From: Candidatus Poribacteria bacterium | GTDB lineage: Bacteria > Poribacteria > WGA-4E > WGA-3G | Direction: 5' to 3' | NCBI GenBank assembly: GCA_028824125.1 | Contig: JAPPES010000011.1 | Location: 1-35,259 of the forward strand | DNA: 35,259 nt | Part shown: one piece after another, positions 7,632 to 15,544 of the stretch | Layout of the letters: each line of letters begins with the position of its first letter | How positions within the stretch are numbered: the first letter of the stretch is position 1 | Notes under the pieces: model-generated | The model's input: the letters and a program-made list of their open reading frames with translations, nothing else | What the model was told of the DNA's origin: nothing | Database searches by the model: none | Translations under genes and position numbers: made by a program

Positions 7632-8014
7632 TTAGCATAACTCAATAGGTTAAAGCAACAAACATTCTCACCCAAGCATGTGTAGCTTTTTCCAAATTTC
7701 TTGAAGAAAAACAAAATTGATTACAACAAACAGAAATGAAAAGAGTAAAAACTCTCCAATTTTTGATGAATTGACATGTTATCAAGGTTAAATGCCTCAA
7801 TAGTTTTCCTATTTTCACTTGTATTTTTCCCATATTCTTGCTAAAATACTTTAGGAAATAACTTGAAAATATGGAACGTTTATACTGATAAAACCGCACC
7901 TCAGTTGGAAGTTTGCACGAGGGATTTAAGAATTAATACAAGTTCTCAAAATGTCAATATAAGGTTACCTCAAGGGTCATTACAAGCAAGTAAACAAAAG
8001 GTTATGTAAAATTT
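7632..8014. other. Divergent intergenic region between heptose and Wza genes
   Basis: About 380 bp of AT-rich DNA without a credible gene; an 85-residue minus-strand frame here is compositionally poor and has no ribosome site. It must hold the promoters of the two diverging transcription units. A TTGACA at about 7771 has no good -10 partner. No repeat element of the types found elsewhere in the window was seen. Confidence 0.5.
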
Positions 8015-9196
8015 ATGAACACGTTTTTACGCTTACGTTTTCTAATTCTTTTCCAGATAATTTTAGGATTACTAAGTTTCTCTCCATCAGTTTTTGCCGA
8101 AGATTCCTTTGATGAAAACATTGTGACCAAAAGTCCACAGTTTCCAGAAACATCCACATATAAATTGCAAGTTGGTGACAGTATCGTTGTTACTGTTGAA
8201 GGTTACCCTGAATATACTAAAGACCGTGCTCCTATTCCGGTTCAGCCAGATGGCTATATCTCCTATCCGCTTATTGGACTCGTCAAAGTAACAGGTTCAA
8301 CAGTTCCTGAGCTTCAGGCACAAATGCAAAAGATCTTCACAGAGAAACTCCCAAGTGCCCGTGTTTTTGTTACGCTGATGCAACCGAGGCGTAACATTTT
8401 AGTATTCGGAGCAGTTGAGCAGAGACCAAGAGGAAATATGCATGTTTTTGAAACAGGACAAGTGTATTTGATGCATGCTTTGGCAGCAGCAGGAATCAAC
8501 TATGAGCTGGCTGATCTGACCAAAATTGCCATATTGCGCGATGGCAAGACATTCAAAACAATTAATTTGAATGAACATCTTGAATCAGGGAGTATTGATA
8601 TTCCCTTAAAAGATTACGATGTTGTCATTATTCCCTCAATCTATGCGCAACGACGGATCCGTGTAATAGGAGCAGTGACCACTCCTGGCTATTACCCCAT
8701 TACCAATGACCAAATTTCTGCTGACCATGCCCTAAAACTTGCAGGTGGTTCCAAAACAAACTTTGCAGATTTAAAAAAATCAGAGATTATCTCCGACGCG
8801 GGAAATACACTCGTCGATCTTACTTCTGAAAACGTTAGAGCTATGTTAAAACCAGGAGATATTCTATTTGTCCCACTTGCTGAAGCCAAAATAAGCGTTG
8901 TCGGGGCAGTTGATAAACCTGCTCAATATGTAATTACTGAACCGATACTTTTAAGAGATGCTGTCGCAATGGCAGGCGGGTTGGACGAGGAAAAAGCAAA
9001 TCCCAAAAAATGTATCCTTACACGGGCGAATGGAACACAAGAAGAACTTGACTTTAATTTAGTTCAGTCAGAAGTTTATCTTCACCCAAATGATCAACTG
9101 CGGATATTAGAACGAACACGGATTGATTGGCGAGTTTTAAGCTTCGCTGCTTCGCTGACAAGCTTAGTCGTAAATGTTTGGTTCAGGTACAGATAG
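8015..9196 (+). CDS. Wza-like outer-membrane polysaccharide export protein
   Basis: A 393-residue protein with a signal peptide (FLILFQIILGLLSFSPSVFA, cleavage near residue 29). Then comes a poly-export domain (about 48-125: YKLQVGDSIVVTV...PVQPDGYISYPLIGLVKVTG) and about three SLBB-type domains (starting near RRNILVFGAV, RRIRVIGAVTTPGYY and ISVVGAVDKPAQY). The C-terminus is a hydrophobic stretch (VLSFAASLTSLVVNVWF), like the outer-membrane helix of Wza. No lipobox cysteine is present, unlike E. coli Wza. In the family it forms the periplasm/outer-membrane channel for capsule or exopolysaccharide. It is followed, after a 159-bp repeat element, by the Wzc-like kinase gene on the same strand. 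Confidence 0.88.
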   Translation: MNTFLRLRFLILFQIILGLLSFSPSVFAEDSFDENIVTKSPQFPETSTYKLQVGDSIVVTVEGYPEYTKDRAPIPVQPDGYISYPLIGLVKVTGSTVPELQAQMQKIFTEKLPSARVFVTLMQPRRNILVFGAVEQRPRGNMHVFETGQVYLMHALAAAGINYELADLTKIAILRDGKTFKTINLNEHLESGSIDIPLKDYDVVIIPSIYAQRRIRVIGAVTTPGYYPITNDQISADHALKLAGGSKTNFADLKKSEIISDAGNTLVDLTSENVRAMLKPGDILFVPLAEAKISVVGAVDKPAQYVITEPILLRDAVAMAGGLDEEKANPKKCILTRANGTQEELDFNLVQSEVYLHPNDQLRILERTRIDWRVLSFAASLTSLVVNVWFRYR

Positions 9197-9238
9197 AAGA
9201 AAGATAAGAATATATATGTTCTCTATTCCTTTTTATTT

Positions 9239-9397
9239 TATAGTAAAACCTATAATTAATGGGACACTTCTGTAGCATAAACTGTTAGCTTGTGCAGATG
9301 CGGACACAAACTAACAGTTTGATGCTCAACACCCCGGTAGGTTCGGTTTCCTAACCGAACCGAACATAATGTCCAATTAATTCTAAAGTCTACTATA
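9239..9397. repeat. 159-bp MITE-like element with two hairpins
   Basis: The left end starts TATAGTAAAACCTATAATTA at 9239 and continues into GGGACAC; the right end (TGTCC...ATTCTAAAGTCTACTATA, finishing 9397) is its imperfect reverse complement. Inside, 9271-9295 pairs imperfectly with 9304-9328 (same class as 2600-2658), followed by the GGTTTCCTAACC hairpin at 9341-9360. The element sits between the wza- and wzc-like genes and could alter read-through between them. Confidence 0.7.
9341..9360. repeat. Hairpin with TCCT loop
   Basis: Stem GTTCGGTT pairs perfectly with AACCGAAC around TCCT. It has the same loop and inner stem as 885-908 but a different outer stem that is still fully paired. Confidence 0.7.
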
Positions 9398-9415
9398 TTT
9401 GCGTAGGGTGTATTC

Positions 9416-11797
9416 ATGGAAAGCGAGGATGAAGTTAATATGCCAGAAACAACAGATCGACAACTTGAACAAATTACAGAAATTCGATTATTAGACTATT
9501 TTTGGATTCTTTTTCGGAATAAGTGGAGTGTTCTTGCTATCTTTTTAATTTGTGTTTTGGGGGCATTTCTCGTAACCGATTTCACACCGCCAGTTTATCA
9601 ATCCGAAACGACAATTCGTATCCTTGACGGCCAGCCGGCAACTTCATTACTTTCGCAATTCCCATTATCTGGATTTCTTAAAGATACATCGTTAGGAACT
9701 TACGCGACGTTGATACAGTCCCGCGACTTAGTGATCGCCCCAACAGTCAACCAACTTATAGATGAAGAGCTGTTGAAACCGGAACCTATTCACCGAGGCG
9801 ACACAGTGAAGTGGCTTGCAGGCCTTCTGAATATTGAATTAGATTCGAGTGTGACTGAACAAGGTGAACTCACTGATACTGAGTGGAGAGACTATTTCGT
9901 CAAAACGCTTATTGATGAGCAGTTAAAGGTTGAGGAGTCCCCGGATGGCAATGTGATTACCCTCACAGTGAAGCAGCAGAAACCAGAGTACGCTCAGCTT
10001 TTGTGTAACAGAATCGCTGCTGTACTCGTCAACATCATTGAAACTGAAAAAGCAGAAAATATGCGGTGGTGGGAAAAACCGCTACCACAATCAATGCTAA
10101 GTGAAGCAAAACAGGAACTACAAAAAAGAGAAACAGAACTCTTCAATTTTCAAAAAGCGAATCCTCAAATCGTCCTAAATGTAGAGGGAAGTACACAAGC
10201 ACAGTTGGTTTTAGCTCTTCAATTGAGTGAGAACGAATTGACGAGTCAATTGATTGGGGCTGAATTGAAACTAAAAGCTTATGAAGACGAACTTGAAAAC
10301 GTTCCAGAAGAACTCGACTCTGAAACGATATCAAGGAATCCTTCACATTTGAAACTACAAGACAACTTAAACGAATTTGAAATTGAACGCAAAGCACTTA
10401 TCGGAAAATATGGAGACGTAAAACATCCAGAAATAACTTCTATAGATGAAAAGATTAAGGAGACAAAAGATCGTCTTGGAGACGAGGAGAAAGACATTAA
10501 AAGTACAACGTCTTCGTATAATCCTCTGCATCAACTTCTCGCGCAAAAGGTTAATGAGACTCAGGCATCCATTATCAGTCTTGAGAAACAAAAAGCGAAG
10601 GTTTCTGAGCAAATTGATGGGCGTGTAAAGGAGCTCGGTGGATGGTCAGAAAAACAACTTGAAATGTTTCGCCTCAAGCGCGATGTTGAAATTTACAATG
10701 TACAAATCGTTGCTTTAGAAGCAAAAATTCGAGAGTCCCAAATTATTGATGAAGCTCGCACAGAAAGTATTGAAGTATTAGATCAAGCGCGTCTCCCAGA
10801 AGAACCTATAAAACCGAGAAAGAAGTTAAATCTTGTTTTAGGTGCTATGGTTGGGGCACTCCTTGGGTTTACGTTTGCTGTCGCCAAAAATTATTTCAAA
10901 GACACCTATTTGCGATTAGAGGACTCTGTCCGTCAATTAGATTCGCTGCCAGAACCGCCCAATTTTCTCGGTGTAATTCCGTCCATTAAGAAGCGTGGTG
11001 CTTATCGAATCCCACTTATAGTTAATGACGCACCTAATTCAAGGACTGCGGAAGCATTTAGGGTGCTTGTTGCAAAATTACCATTCCTTAACCTTAGTGG
11101 TGCCCTAAAAACTGTTCTTGTCACGAGTTCTACCCGTGGAGAAGGGAAGAGTACCGTATCTTCTAATCTTGCTGTTGCGCTTGCACAAAAAGGAAACAAG
11201 GTGCTTTTAATAGATGCGGATATGCGTAGACCATCGCAACATACAGCATTTCCGACAGAACAACTCCTTCAGATAATGTCCCAAGATGAAGAAGGGACAT
11301 CCAACGAGCCTTCGGTGGTTACGCACAGTGACCCACGTAAACCGGGATTGAGTGAAGCTCTTATTAGTATAAACGCCGAAAACAGTTATGATGTTTTCCA
11401 ATCAACAGTTAGGCAGACCGGAATTCCTAATTTACACATGATACCGGGGGGGACTGTGCCGCCAAATCCGATTGAACTCTTGAATTCAGATATGATGACG
11501 CAATGGCTGGAACTTGCAAAATCTGAATATGATGTGATTGTTATTGATTCCCCACCTGTCCGCGCAGTAGCGGACCCAGTTATTTTGGCAACTATCGTTG
11601 ATACTGTTGTTTATGTGTTTGACATCACGAAAACCAAGCGGTTTGACGTATTGACAGGAATAAAACATCTTAAGGAAGTGCTGCCAGCGAAGGGCATCGG
11701 GGTGTTATGTAACATGATAAATCCAAAACATGCCAAATCTTACGGATACTATAATAAGCATTCTGGTTATTATGAATTGACAGATGAGGGGAGTTGA
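9416..11797 (+). CDS. Wzc-like chain-length determinant with BY-kinase domain
   Basis: A 793-residue inner-membrane protein for exopolysaccharide assembly. The N-terminal Wzz domain begins after residue ~20 (LLDYFWILFRNKWSVLAIFL, TM1). A periplasmic coiled-coil region runs from about 150 to 460. A second TM follows (LNLVLGAMVGALLGFTFAVA, about 473-492), preceded by the proline-rich LPEEPIKPRKK typical of the family. The cytoplasmic BY-kinase has Walker A STRGEGKST (K578), Walker A' VLLIDADMRRP and Walker B VIVIDSPPV. The tail carries a tyrosine cluster (YGYYNKHSGYYE), the usual autophosphorylation site. Between Walker A' and B there is an extra, hydrophilic insertion (around QDEEGTSNEPSVV). 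The ATG at 9416 has little ribosome site; the ATG at residue 9 is an alternative. It is very likely the partner of the preceding Wza-like protein. Confidence 0.9.
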   Translation: MESEDEVNMPETTDRQLEQITEIRLLDYFWILFRNKWSVLAIFLICVLGAFLVTDFTPPVYQSETTIRILDGQPATSLLSQFPLSGFLKDTSLGTYATLIQSRDLVIAPTVNQLIDEELLKPEPIHRGDTVKWLAGLLNIELDSSVTEQGELTDTEWRDYFVKTLIDEQLKVEESPDGNVITLTVKQQKPEYAQLLCNRIAAVLVNIIETEKAENMRWWEKPLPQSMLSEAKQELQKRETELFNFQKANPQIVLNVEGSTQAQLVLALQLSENELTSQLIGAELKLKAYEDELENVPEELDSETISRNPSHLKLQDNLNEFEIERKALIGKYGDVKHPEITSIDEKIKETKDRLGDEEKDIKSTTSSYNPLHQLLAQKVNETQASIISLEKQKAKVSEQIDGRVKELGGWSEKQLEMFRLKRDVEIYNVQIVALEAKIRESQIIDEARTESIEVLDQARLPEEPIKPRKKLNLVLGAMVGALLGFTFAVAKNYFKDTYLRLEDSVRQLDSLPEPPNFLGVIPSIKKRGAYRIPLIVNDAPNSRTAEAFRVLVAKLPFLNLSGALKTVLVTSSTRGEGKSTVSSNLAVALAQKGNKVLLIDADMRRPSQHTAFPTEQLLQIMSQDEEGTSNEPSVVTHSDPRKPGLSEALISINAENSYDVFQSTVRQTGIPNLHMIPGGTVPPNPIELLNSDMMTQWLELAKSEYDVIVIDSPPVRAVADPVILATIVDTVVYVFDITKTKRFDVLTGIKHLKEVLPAKGIGVLCNMINPKHAKSYGYYNKHSGYYELTDEGS

Positions 11798-11817
11798 GAG
11801 ATTTCTTTACAGATTGT

Positions 11818-12660
11818 TTAGGGTTCCATTTTTCCCAGAGCTGCTGGTGGACGTGATCTACCAACAAGCCCAGCAAGCACGATCATAGTTAAAATATATG
11901 GAAATATCTTTATCAGCTGCTCAGGTATCGCCCACGGATTCGTAAGTTCAAAAGAGGTTGCAAATCCGAAGAGTAAGCATGCAGTAACACTATAGAGTGG
12001 ACGCCAATTTCCGAAGATAACAGCTGCGAGAGCCACATAACCTCGTCCTCCAATAATACCTTCAGTAAAACGATGGTTATCGGATATGAGGAAACAACCG
12101 CCTATTGATGCCAAAATACCGCTCAATATTACACCGAAATATTGCCATTTAGCACGACTTAAACTGAGCGTTTTGAGCACCTCGGTTGATTCACCTGCAG
12201 CACACAATCGCAACCCCCACGGTGTTTTGAAAAGCAAGATATGACTTGCCACCATCAGTATGGGCAATAGATAAACGAGTATACTGTAGGAACCGATAAT
12301 TGGCAGCTTTAACTCAGGTAATCCTGGCACACGCTCTTTGGTCGGTACAAGATATTCTATGATGCCCAATGCGAGAATGTTAATGGCAACCCCCGTGACA
12401 ATTTGCTCAGCGTGAAAAGTAATTGTGGCTACTGCGTGCAACAAAGCTAATACAATTCCTAAACCGATGCCAATACCTAACCCACCCCAAGCTGAACCGG
12501 ATACGTGTGCACCAACTACATAGCCGTACGCCCCAATGAGCATCATACCTTCAAGGGCAATATTAATTATGCCTGATCGTTCGGAGCAAATTCCACCGAG
12601 TGCTGCGAATCCTAAAGGTGTCGTCATTCGCAATGTGCTTGGAATCAAATCTAAAATCAT
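11818..12660 (-). CDS. ABC transporter permease, nucleoside/simple-sugar type (NupQ/YufQ-like)
   Basis: A BPD_transp_2-family integral membrane protein of about 280 residues. Motifs include TPLGFAALGGICSERSGIINIALEGMM-type sequence near the N-terminus (GGICSERSGIINIALEGMM), and GRGYVALAAVIFGNWRP near residue 205, both characteristic of the second permease of Bmp/Nup importers. About eight hydrophobic segments are visible. Its ATG at 12660 overlaps the stop of the upstream permease by one base (TGATG), so the two are translationally coupled. The frame can be extended to a TTG at 12663. The ATPase and the Bmp-type lipoprotein are not nearby. The substrate, nucleosides by family, is inferred. 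It converges with the Wzc-like gene 20 bp away. Confidence 0.85.
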   Translation of the reverse strand: MILDLIPSTLRMTTPLGFAALGGICSERSGIINIALEGMMLIGAYGYVVGAHVSGSAWGGLGIGIGLGIVLALLHAVATITFHAEQIVTGVAINILALGIIEYLVPTKERVPGLPELKLPIIGSYSILVYLLPILMVASHILLFKTPWGLRLCAAGESTEVLKTLSLSRAKWQYFGVILSGILASIGGCFLISDNHRFTEGIIGGRGYVALAAVIFGNWRPLYSVTACLLFGFATSFELTNPWAIPEQLIKIFPYILTMIVLAGLVGRSRPPAALGKMEP

Positions 12661-13745
12661 CAATTATTTCTCTTTGAAATCCCTTCCATACATACTAACG
12701 CAATAATTAGTAATCCCTGACCGGCGAGAAATAAGCCGCGCGGCACCTCTAAGATAAGCTCAATGTCCAAAGCAACTTTAGTGAATAAACCAAATAACAG
12801 TGCTGATGCAAAAACACCGAATGGATGATTTCTACCTAAAAGCGCAACCGCAATTCCGGTGAAACCCCATCCAGATGAGAAACCATCTGAGAACCTGTGT
12901 CTATACCCCATAACGTCTGCGACACCTGCTAACCCCGCAATTGCGCCGCTCAGTGCCATTACCCATACCGTCACTGTACGCGGATTGATGCCGCCATATT
13001 CAGCAACTTCTGGCGCGTTGCCGACTAAACGGAGTTCGTACCCCCACCGAGTATGCTTTAAAAAGATATAACAGATTAAAACACAAAGACACGCTATCAA
13101 AAAACTTGCATCTAAAAGATTACTTTGGGAGAGGAAAGGCAACATATTTGATAGACGCGGCAGTCGTGCTGCTTCATGGACCTGAGACGTTTGTGGGGCC
13201 ATCTGATCTGGTTCACGGTAAACAGATATAACGAGGAAATTTGTTACGGCAAGCGCAATGAAGTTCATCATAATTGTGTTGATAACTTCGTGTGCGCCGA
13301 ATTTCGCTTTTAAGAACCCAGGCACCGCTCCCCAAATACTCCCTGCAATCATTGCGGCACTTATACAAAAAGGCACTAATATAACAGAAGGGAGGTTTAG
13401 ATGCATACCTACCCACGCGGCAGCAAAGGCAGCGACATAGAGTTGTCCTTCGCAACCAATATTAAACAATCCGCCTTTATATCCTATAGCGACAGCAAGT
13501 CCTGTGAAAATAAGTGGTGTTGAATTAAACAGCACACTACCGACTTCATCAAAACTGGAAAACCCACTGATAAAGATTGTTGTATAAAACTCCCATGGGT
13601 TCTGTTCCCTTAGGATTAACACAATCCCACATAAAAGAAAAAATCCGCAGATCGCAAGCAACGGCGGCAAAAGGTTCCGGATCAATTGTAGAATCTGAAC
13701 AACCAGACTGTTGAACAACGTGGTAAAAGATTGGCGGATATTCAA
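12660..13745 (-). CDS. ABC transporter permease, nucleoside/simple-sugar type (NupP/YufP-like)
   Basis: A 361-residue BPD_transp_2-family permease, the first partner of the pair. Several TM helices are visible, the first at about 25-45 (LLPPLLAICGFFLLCGIVLI). Family motifs are LIFTGLAVAIGYKGGLFNIGCEGQLYV-type (GYKGGLFNIGCEGQLY) and GWGFTGIAVALLGRNHPFG near residue 300. The start is a TTG at 13745 with GAGAAG a few bases upstream; the length matches the family, so the frame seems complete. It is transcribed divergently from the aminotransferase block. The missing ATPase and binding protein must be supplied from elsewhere. Confidence 0.85.
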   Translation of the reverse strand: MNIRQSFTTLFNSLVVQILQLIRNLLPPLLAICGFFLLCGIVLILREQNPWEFYTTIFISGFSSFDEVGSVLFNSTPLIFTGLAVAIGYKGGLFNIGCEGQLYVAAFAAAWVGMHLNLPSVILVPFCISAAMIAGSIWGAVPGFLKAKFGAHEVINTIMMNFIALAVTNFLVISVYREPDQMAPQTSQVHEAARLPRLSNMLPFLSQSNLLDASFLIACLCVLICYIFLKHTRWGYELRLVGNAPEVAEYGGINPRTVTVWVMALSGAIAGLAGVADVMGYRHRFSDGFSSGWGFTGIAVALLGRNHPFGVFASALLFGLFTKVALDIELILEVPRGLFLAGQGLLIIALVCMEGISKRNN

Positions 13746-13782
13746 AATCTTCTCAGAGATGTGAAGGCCAAGTCACAAAAAA

Positions 13783-13811
13783 TTGACAGTTTATCGCAAA
13801 CGTGATATTAT
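13783..13811 (+). promoter_or_regulatory. Near-consensus sigma70-type promoter
   Basis: TTGACA (13783-13788), a 17-bp spacer and TATTAT (13806-13811) on the plus strand. It points toward the aminotransferase gene, whose ATG is about 290 bp downstream, so a long leader is predicted. It is one of the two best promoter matches seen in the window. Confidence 0.6.
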
Positions 13812-14103
13812 GTATAAATGTAAACTTGGTTAGATTTACAACGTTTTCTTTTGTACCAAGCTTACGAGTGTTGTTAGTATAACACAGGCAAAATATAAAA
13901 ACAATTGTTTTAGATTTTCTACTAATTTCAATTCAAGGTAAATCCAGCCAATATTTTAAATCATTGATCCGAAGGTTTGTGATCAATACAATAATTTAGA
14001 TTTCGCTGGAATTCCTAATTTAATGTCCTCTTTTGCATACAGAACAAAATTACTTTATTTACCGAATTAAGACCTTACAAAATCATAACACTGGCAAAAT
14101 ACG
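13812..14103 (+). other. Long structured leader upstream of the aminotransferase gene
   Basis: About 285 bp with no gene. Two hairpins follow the promoter: GTAAACTTGGT (13820-13830) with ACCAAGCTTAC (13855-13865), 10 of 11 pairs; and GTGTT...AACAC (13868-13885). Then AAAACAATTGTTTT (13898-13911) precedes ATTTTCT, which could be a weak stem with a T-rich tail. I cannot match it to a known riboswitch. Near the ATG the DNA is AT-rich with no clear ribosome site. Confidence 0.35.
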
Positions 14104-15534
14104 ATGAAAAATATGCAATTTTCTAACACTGAGATTAGCACAAAAAACCTTCCCGCTGTTTTAGGTGGAAAACCAGTTTTTGAAATATCGGAGGATGCAC
14201 CATTCCCAAAATTAGATCAATGGCGTCAAATCACTGAAGCAGAAGCACAGATTGCCTATGAAATGACGTTGCGGAATGAACTGTCCGGCGGGTCTTCGGT
14301 TGTTCAGGAATTTGAGAAGATATGGCGTGAACGCCACCAGACCCAATTTGCTATGAGTCTAAGCAATGGTACTGCTGCGTTACATAGTGCTATGTTCGGT
14401 CTCGGGGTTGGACCGGGTGATGAAGTTATCTGTCCGACCTATACATGGATGGGTTCTATAACACCTGCTTTAATGCTAAACGCAAGACCTGTCTTTTGCG
14501 AAGTCGATCCAAAAACGTTACTTATTGATGTTAACGATGTTCGGCAGCGCATTACAGAGCGGGCAAAAGCGATTGTCGCAGTACATCTATGGGGTAACGT
14601 GTGTGATATGGATGCACTGATGGCGCTCAGTGAAGAAACAGGTGTGCCTGTGATAGAAGACTGTTCACACGCGCACGGAGCGTCTTACAAAGGTAAGCCG
14701 TGTGGCAGTATCGGACAAGTGGGCGCATGGAGTTTACAAGGAAGCAAAGCGGTAAGTGCTGGCGAAGGTGGGATGCTTGCTACAGATGACATAACAGTTT
14801 TTGAACGCGCCTGTTTGTTAGGTCAAGTGAATCGCGGCATAAATAGTATTGGAGATCCTGTGTTGGATCCTGCTGCTCTTAATTACGCACATCTTCCACC
14901 TATGGGGTTAGGTGTAAAATATCGCGCGCATCCGGTAGCAATTGGCATTGCTTCGGTGCAGTTGCAGAAACTTGACGAACTCAACGCAAACCGTCGCAAG
15001 TATATAGAAGAAATAAGAGAAGAATTACAAAATATCCCAGGAGTGCATGCTATTGAACGATATACAGGTGCGGAACCAGCAGCGTTCTTTGGATTTCCTA
15101 TTTGTTACCGCGAGGAGGAGATGCACGGTCTGCCCGCACCAATGTTTGCTCACGCTTTACGCAAAGAAGGGGTCTTGGCCAATAATAATCCTTATCCGCT
15201 CATGGTCGGTGATGGCGTGCCTGTTTTTTCAGGGAGTTTGCCAACAAATAGCAATCCGTACCCCTTGCTTCACACCCTTCCACTTTTTATGAAGGGGCTT
15301 GATATTTTTACAAATGGCCGAGGGGCTCTCTGTACATCTGAAATGGGAGGAGATTATGAAGGATATGCTCCAGGAGACCTGCCTATTACCGAGAAAGTGT
15401 GTTCACAATTAGTATTTTTGCCACTCTTAACGAAACCAGTTCCAAAAGCAGCAGCGCGCATACTTACAGCAATTCGCAAAGTATCCGATCATGCAAAATT
15501 GTTAGTCAATACCCTAAAAGAAAATACGGTATAA
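14104..15534 (+). CDS. DegT/DnrJ/EryC1/StrS-family PLP aminotransferase
   Basis: A 476-residue PLP enzyme of the sugar/cyclitol aminotransferase family. The fold-type-I marks are SLSNGTAALHSAMFGLGVG, GDEVICPTYTWMGSI, VIEDCSHAHGASYKGKPCG and SLQGSKAVSAGEGGMLATDD, with K215 the probable Schiff-base lysine. It is longer than the usual 370-400 residues, mainly in the C-terminal third, which has an NPYPL..GDGVPVFSGSLPTNSNPYPLL-like segment (shown in part) that I do not recognise. Such enzymes usually transaminate keto-sugars or deoxy-scyllo-inosose. No sugar-nucleotide partner is adjacent; the next gene, 10 bp on, is a glycerol-3-phosphate dehydrogenase. The start is plausible but lacks a clear ribosome site; an ATG at residue 4 is an alternative. 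Substrate unknown. Confidence 0.82.
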   Translation: MKNMQFSNTEISTKNLPAVLGGKPVFEISEDAPFPKLDQWRQITEAEAQIAYEMTLRNELSGGSSVVQEFEKIWRERHQTQFAMSLSNGTAALHSAMFGLGVGPGDEVICPTYTWMGSITPALMLNARPVFCEVDPKTLLIDVNDVRQRITERAKAIVAVHLWGNVCDMDALMALSEETGVPVIEDCSHAHGASYKGKPCGSIGQVGAWSLQGSKAVSAGEGGMLATDDITVFERACLLGQVNRGINSIGDPVLDPAALNYAHLPPMGLGVKYRAHPVAIGIASVQLQKLDELNANRRKYIEEIREELQNIPGVHAIERYTGAEPAAFFGFPICYREEEMHGLPAPMFAHALRKEGVLANNNPYPLMVGDGVPVFSGSLPTNSNPYPLLHTLPLFMKGLDIFTNGRGALCTSEMGGDYEGYAPGDLPITEKVCSQLVFLPLLTKPVPKAAARILTAIRKVSDHAKLLVNTLKENTV

Positions 15535-15544
15535 ATTTTAGAAA

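Noticed and set aside
7642..7899. Minus-strand 85-residue frame in the divergent intergenic region
   Set aside because: Low-complexity AT-rich composition, no ribosome site, and it would occupy the only promoter space for both neighbouring operons.
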